A stretch of DNA of 64,000 bases from Amia ocellicauda. Taxonomy: Eukaryota; Chordata; Actinopteri; Amiiformes; Amiidae. The stretch's first letter is position 1; each line of letters begins with the position of its first letter. The position numbers were made by a program, and so were the translations under genes. Shown here one piece after another: positions 60,436 through 64,000 of this stretch. The stretch is from the NCBI RefSeq assembly GCF_036373705.1, contig NC_089863.1:9407357-9471356 (forward strand). Reading direction: 5' to 3'. Under the pieces are notes generated by a model. The model saw nothing but the letters and a program-made list of their open reading frames with translations, ran no database searches and had not been told where the DNA came from.

Positions 60436-61225
60436 AACTAACTTACTGACAGACAGACTGACTAACTGACAGACTGATTGACTGACTGATTGACTGACAC
60501 ACTGACTGACAGACTGAGTGGCTGACTGACTGACAGACTGACTAACTAACTAACTGACAGACAGACTGACCGATAGACTAATTGATTGACTGATACACTG
60601 ACTGATTGACTGACAGACTAACTAGCTGACAGACTGACTGTCTGACTGACAGACTAACTAGCTGACTGACTAACTAACTAACTGACAGACAGACTGACTA
60701 ACTGACAGACTGATTGACTGACTGATTGACTGACACACTGACTGACAGACTGAGTGGCTGACTGACTGACAGACTGACTAACTAACTAACTGACAGACAG
60801 ACTGACCGATAGACTAATTGATTGACTGATACACTGACTGATTGACTGACAGACTAACTAGCTGACAGACTGACTGTCTGACTGACAGACTAACTAGCTG
60901 ACTGACTAACTAACTAACTGACAGACAGACTGACTAACTGACAGACTGATTGACTGACTGATTGACTGACACACTGACTGACAGACTGAGTGGCTGACTG
61001 ACTGACAGACTGACTAACTAACTAACTGACAGACAGACTGACTGATAGACTAATTGATTGACTGATACACTGACTGATTGACTGACAGACTAACTAGCTG
61101 ACAGACTGACTGTCTGACTGACAGACTAACTAGCTGACAGACTGACTGTCTGACTGACAGACTGACTGACTGACTGACCGATACACTAATTGATTGAATG
61201 ATACACTGACTGACTGATACACTGT
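59945..61225. repeat. ACTG/GACT satellite with 236-bp higher-order repeat
   Basis: Tetranucleotide-based array. From about 60330 it is organised as higher-order units: the marker GACTGAGTGGCTGACTGACT recurs near 60513, 60749 and 60985, exactly 236 bp apart (59 x 4). Confidence 0.95.
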
Positions 61226-62510
61226 ACAAACTTGAAAAGAGAGAGAAAGATGAAGGGAGAAGGAGATGGAGAGGCAGAGAAAGAGAGGGAGGAGAGAGGG
61301 AGGGAGGTAGAGCTGGACAGTGGGGATTTAATATGACAGTTTAAGTGACAGATTACTTCAATTATATCAGTAAGAAGGGATTAGACCCACACACGGGGGG
61401 GCAGTGTGTTGTTTGTTCAGGGCTCAGGGTTCAGGTATGTGACAGGATGGGGTGGGGGGGCAGTCTGTGGCTGTCTGGACAGACTGACACTCACACTAAC
61501 CCCTGGACTGATATAGACACAGAAATGTAATAAAGTGAAGTACAGTGCAGTATAGTATAGTATATTACAGTATAGTATAGGATAGTATATAATAGTACAG
61601 TGCAGTATAACACATTGAAGTACAGTATAATACAGTGCAGTATAACGCAGTATGGTTTAATACAGTGCAGTATAGTATAGTATGATACAGTGCAGTGTAT
61701 TATATTTTAGGGCTGTATTTGATTTTAAACAGTCCAATCAGATGATCAGTGTGATTAGAATGAAGGAACCAGGGCCACTTGAGCAACAAGAGGAGAGGAG
61801 AGGAAGAGAAGGGGAGGAGAGAGGAGAGTGAAGAGGAGAGGAGAGGAGAGGAAGAGGGAAGAGATACAAATCAGTAATCGTTATCCAGACATCATGCAGC
61901 CAACTATTCGCCAACGCTCAGCCGACCCCTAGCCCCTGGCTGCCCCCACAGTGAGTGCGTGGGTCGGGGGGGGGATCTCCAGGCTGGCTGTGATTAGAGT
62001 TCAGAGCGGCTGATCTGGGCTCAGATTATCACACAGCCTGGGTGACACCCCATCTGTAATATAGACTGCAGCATTAACCCAGGGGGGGACATTACCCCAT
62101 TAGGGACACAGAGAGAGTCTAAGGAGTGTAGTGAGGCTGGGTGACAGGGAGACAGAAGATAGAGGGATGGAGGGATGGGGGACAGAGGGATAGAGGGATG
62201 GGGGGATTAGAGGGTCGATATTTTGGCTCAACTCCCAGACTGAAAGATGACACTAAACCTGTTAAATCCCTCCCCACACACCCCCCCCAGGAATAATCCA
62301 CACCAGCACCACACTCCTCTTTAATCTCATCCCTCCATCATTAGCACACTGCCGTGCACAACAACACAACACACAGCTGAATGTTGAACACACTGTCGCG
62401 CGCACACACACACACTGACTCACACACACACACACACACACTGACGTGCACACTGACGCACACACACTGATTCACACACACGCACACTGACACACTGACT
62501 GGTGCTGCAC
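61226..62510. other. Intergenic, no gene recognised
   Basis: Contains a degenerate AGTACAGTGCAGTATAGTAT repeat at 61535-61710, GA-rich 61790-61865 and CA-rich 62400-62480. Confidence 0.5.
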
Positions 62511-62513
62511 TCC

Positions 62514-62840
62514 TTAAAGTTGCCAGTTGGTGGCAGCATTGCCCAGTTTGTTTGGTATTGTGGTTAACACAGACAGACACTCTGGATCAGAGTGCGTTTC
62601 AGTGGTCAGGGAGTGTTCTGTGTTGTGCAGAAGAACGTGCATCTCTGTGTCCACCTCTCCTGTCTCACAGTGACCACAGAGCCGGTCCTCTCTGGGCAGC
62701 CAGGTCTGCCTGTGTCGTCCTGTTTCTCTGCCCAGGCTGTGGTCACTGAGCCTGTAATTGGTCAGGATCTGTCTCTGCTTTTTGTCTCTGACAGTGAAGA
62801 CATACTCGGCAGGTGGACTCTGTTTAGGGCCCGATGGCAA
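62514..62840 (-). mobile_element. LINE ORF2 C-terminal fragment
   Basis: Minus-strand ORF with ILTNYRLSDHSLGRETGRHR, then WLPREDRLCGHCETGEVDTE, then MHVLLHN. This Cys-x2-Cys...His pattern resembles the C-terminal knuckle of fish non-LTR reverse transcriptases, with the last Cys replaced by Asn. Related to the fragment at 50430. Degenerate. Confidence 0.55.
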
Positions 62841-63505
62841 TCCAGTTTGATTTGGGATTTAGTTTCTTTGTCCCAGTCTTCCAGAGAGGAGCTCTTGGTT
62901 TGCTTTATAGTTTGGTTGACTGATCTGTGGCCAGAGAGCAGTGCTGGCCTGAAGCTGGTTAGTCCTGTAGGCCTAATTCAGCTCTGCATGCAGTATTAGC
63001 AACTGCACCTGCACCCCACTCTCTCTCCCCCTGTCTCTCTCTCTTTCTCTATCTCTCTCTCGCTCCTTTGTTAATGGTGTCTATTTGCCTGCAGTGTGCT
63101 GATGAAGTGCTCCCATTACTAACTAACTGCTGATCAATTAAAGAACAATTAAGAACAGGATTCTTTTTCATCCGTTAAGAACTCTAATTGAATACCAGAT
63201 GCAGGCAGCAGGCAGGGAAGGAGGGAGAGCGAGAGAGAGAGAGAAGACAAAGGAAGGGAAGAGAGTTAGGGAGAGAGAGAGAAGGAGGGAGGGCAGGACA
63301 CTGTGTAGGTTTGTGTAAAGATATCAATACATCCCCTGCCCCCCTCCCTCTCAGTCTTCTATTATTAGTGTTTTCGTTACTTAGCAACACAACCAGATTG
63401 GAACCACAACATTCTATTAGATTTCCTGGAAGATACAGATATGTACAGAGAGATACATATTCAATACCGAGCCAGAGTGTGTATGTATACAGCAAAATAT
63501 GGTAT
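62841..63505. other. Intergenic, no gene recognised
   Basis: CT-rich near 63020-63065 and GA-rich near 63215-63295. No coding signal. Confidence 0.45.
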
Positions 63506-63509
63506 AGTG

Positions 63510-64000
63510 TGTGTCCTGCAGGTGTATGTACAGTACAGTGTGTGTAATCCAGGTGTATATATACAGTACAGTGTGTGTAGTACAGATGTATATATACAGT
63601 ACAGTGTGTTCTCCAGGTGTATATATACAGTACAGTGTGTGTACTCCAGGTGTATATATACAATACAGTGTACTCCAGGTGTATATATACAGTACAGTGT
63701 GTGTAGTACAGGTGTATATATACAGTACAGTGTGTGTACTCCAGGTGTATATATACAGTACAGTGTGTGTACTCCAGGTGTATATATACAGTACAGTGTG
63801 TGTACTCCAGGTGTATATATACAGTACTGTGTGTACTCCTGGTGTATATCTACAGTACAGTGTGTACTCCAGGTGTATATATACAGTACAGTGTGTGTAG
63901 TCCAGGTGTATATATACAGTACAGTGTGTGTACTCCAGGTGTATATATACAGTACAGTGTGTGTAGTACAGGTGTATATATACAGTACAGTGTGTGTACT
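63510..64000 (-). repeat. 33-bp minisatellite, inverted copy, runs off the window
   Basis: Units of GTGTACTCCAGGTGTATATA, TACAGTACAGTGT are the reverse complement of the 28320-29880 unit, including the same GTAGTACAG and TTCTCCAG variants. The array continues past the window edge. Confidence 0.95.

Overview
The window is genomic DNA of a ray-finned fish. It holds intron-split vertebrate genes with GT-AG introns and conserved intron phases, fish-type Tc1, L2 and CR1-like transposon remnants, a T2/Kolobok-type MITE, and a very high load of micro-, mini- and satellite repeats. The mix of retroelement tails suggests an early-branching lineage (gar, bowfin or sturgeon-like), but that is only an impression and needs a database search. 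No bacterial, viral or CRISPR features are present.

Six protein-coding genes were reconstructed exon by exon, all on the minus strand. In transcription order they are nrl (56029-53845), rem2 (50265-48799), mdp1 (44901-42802), psmb11 (40202-38967, single exon), psmb5 (38527-35123) and cdh24 (22272-8307, 13 coding exons). Every joined CDS is in frame and every junction has GT-AG ends with matching phase. Their human counterparts all lie in 14q11.2-q12, so this is a conserved syntenic block. psmb5 and psmb11 encode beta5 and beta5t proteasome subunits, rem2 an RGK GTPase, mdp1 a HAD phosphatase, nrl a Maf-family photoreceptor bZIP factor, and cdh24 a type II cadherin.

Layout: 0-7 kb is intergenic with Tc1, L2 and MITE remnants and a GTAAAC-rich cluster. 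7.2-22.5 kb is cdh24, with several introns made almost wholly of CTGA-type repeats. 22.5-28.3 kb is upstream sequence with a possible noncoding first exon. 28.3-29.9 kb is a 33-bp minisatellite and 30.1-33.7 kb a 61-bp satellite. 33.7-34.5 kb is a GTAC-rich element with terminal inverted repeats. 34.6-40.2 kb holds the proteasome pair, 41.8-44.9 kb a CR1-like fragment and mdp1, 48.2-52.0 kb rem2 plus a LINE fragment, 53.3-57.5 kb nrl and its likely promoter. 57.8-61.2 kb has two higher-order satellites, and 63.5-64.0 kb an inverted copy of the 33-bp minisatellite.

The most unusual signal is that the 61-bp satellite is a tandem array of a complete 3' splice-site module: TATTAAC branch-point-like motif, (CT)n tract, CAG. 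The same module, on the opposite strand, lies directly upstream of many exons of the six genes. Other points of interest are a much enlarged cdh24 product, an acidic insertion inside the beta5t catalytic domain, extra introns in nrl, and a shortened switch II in rem2.
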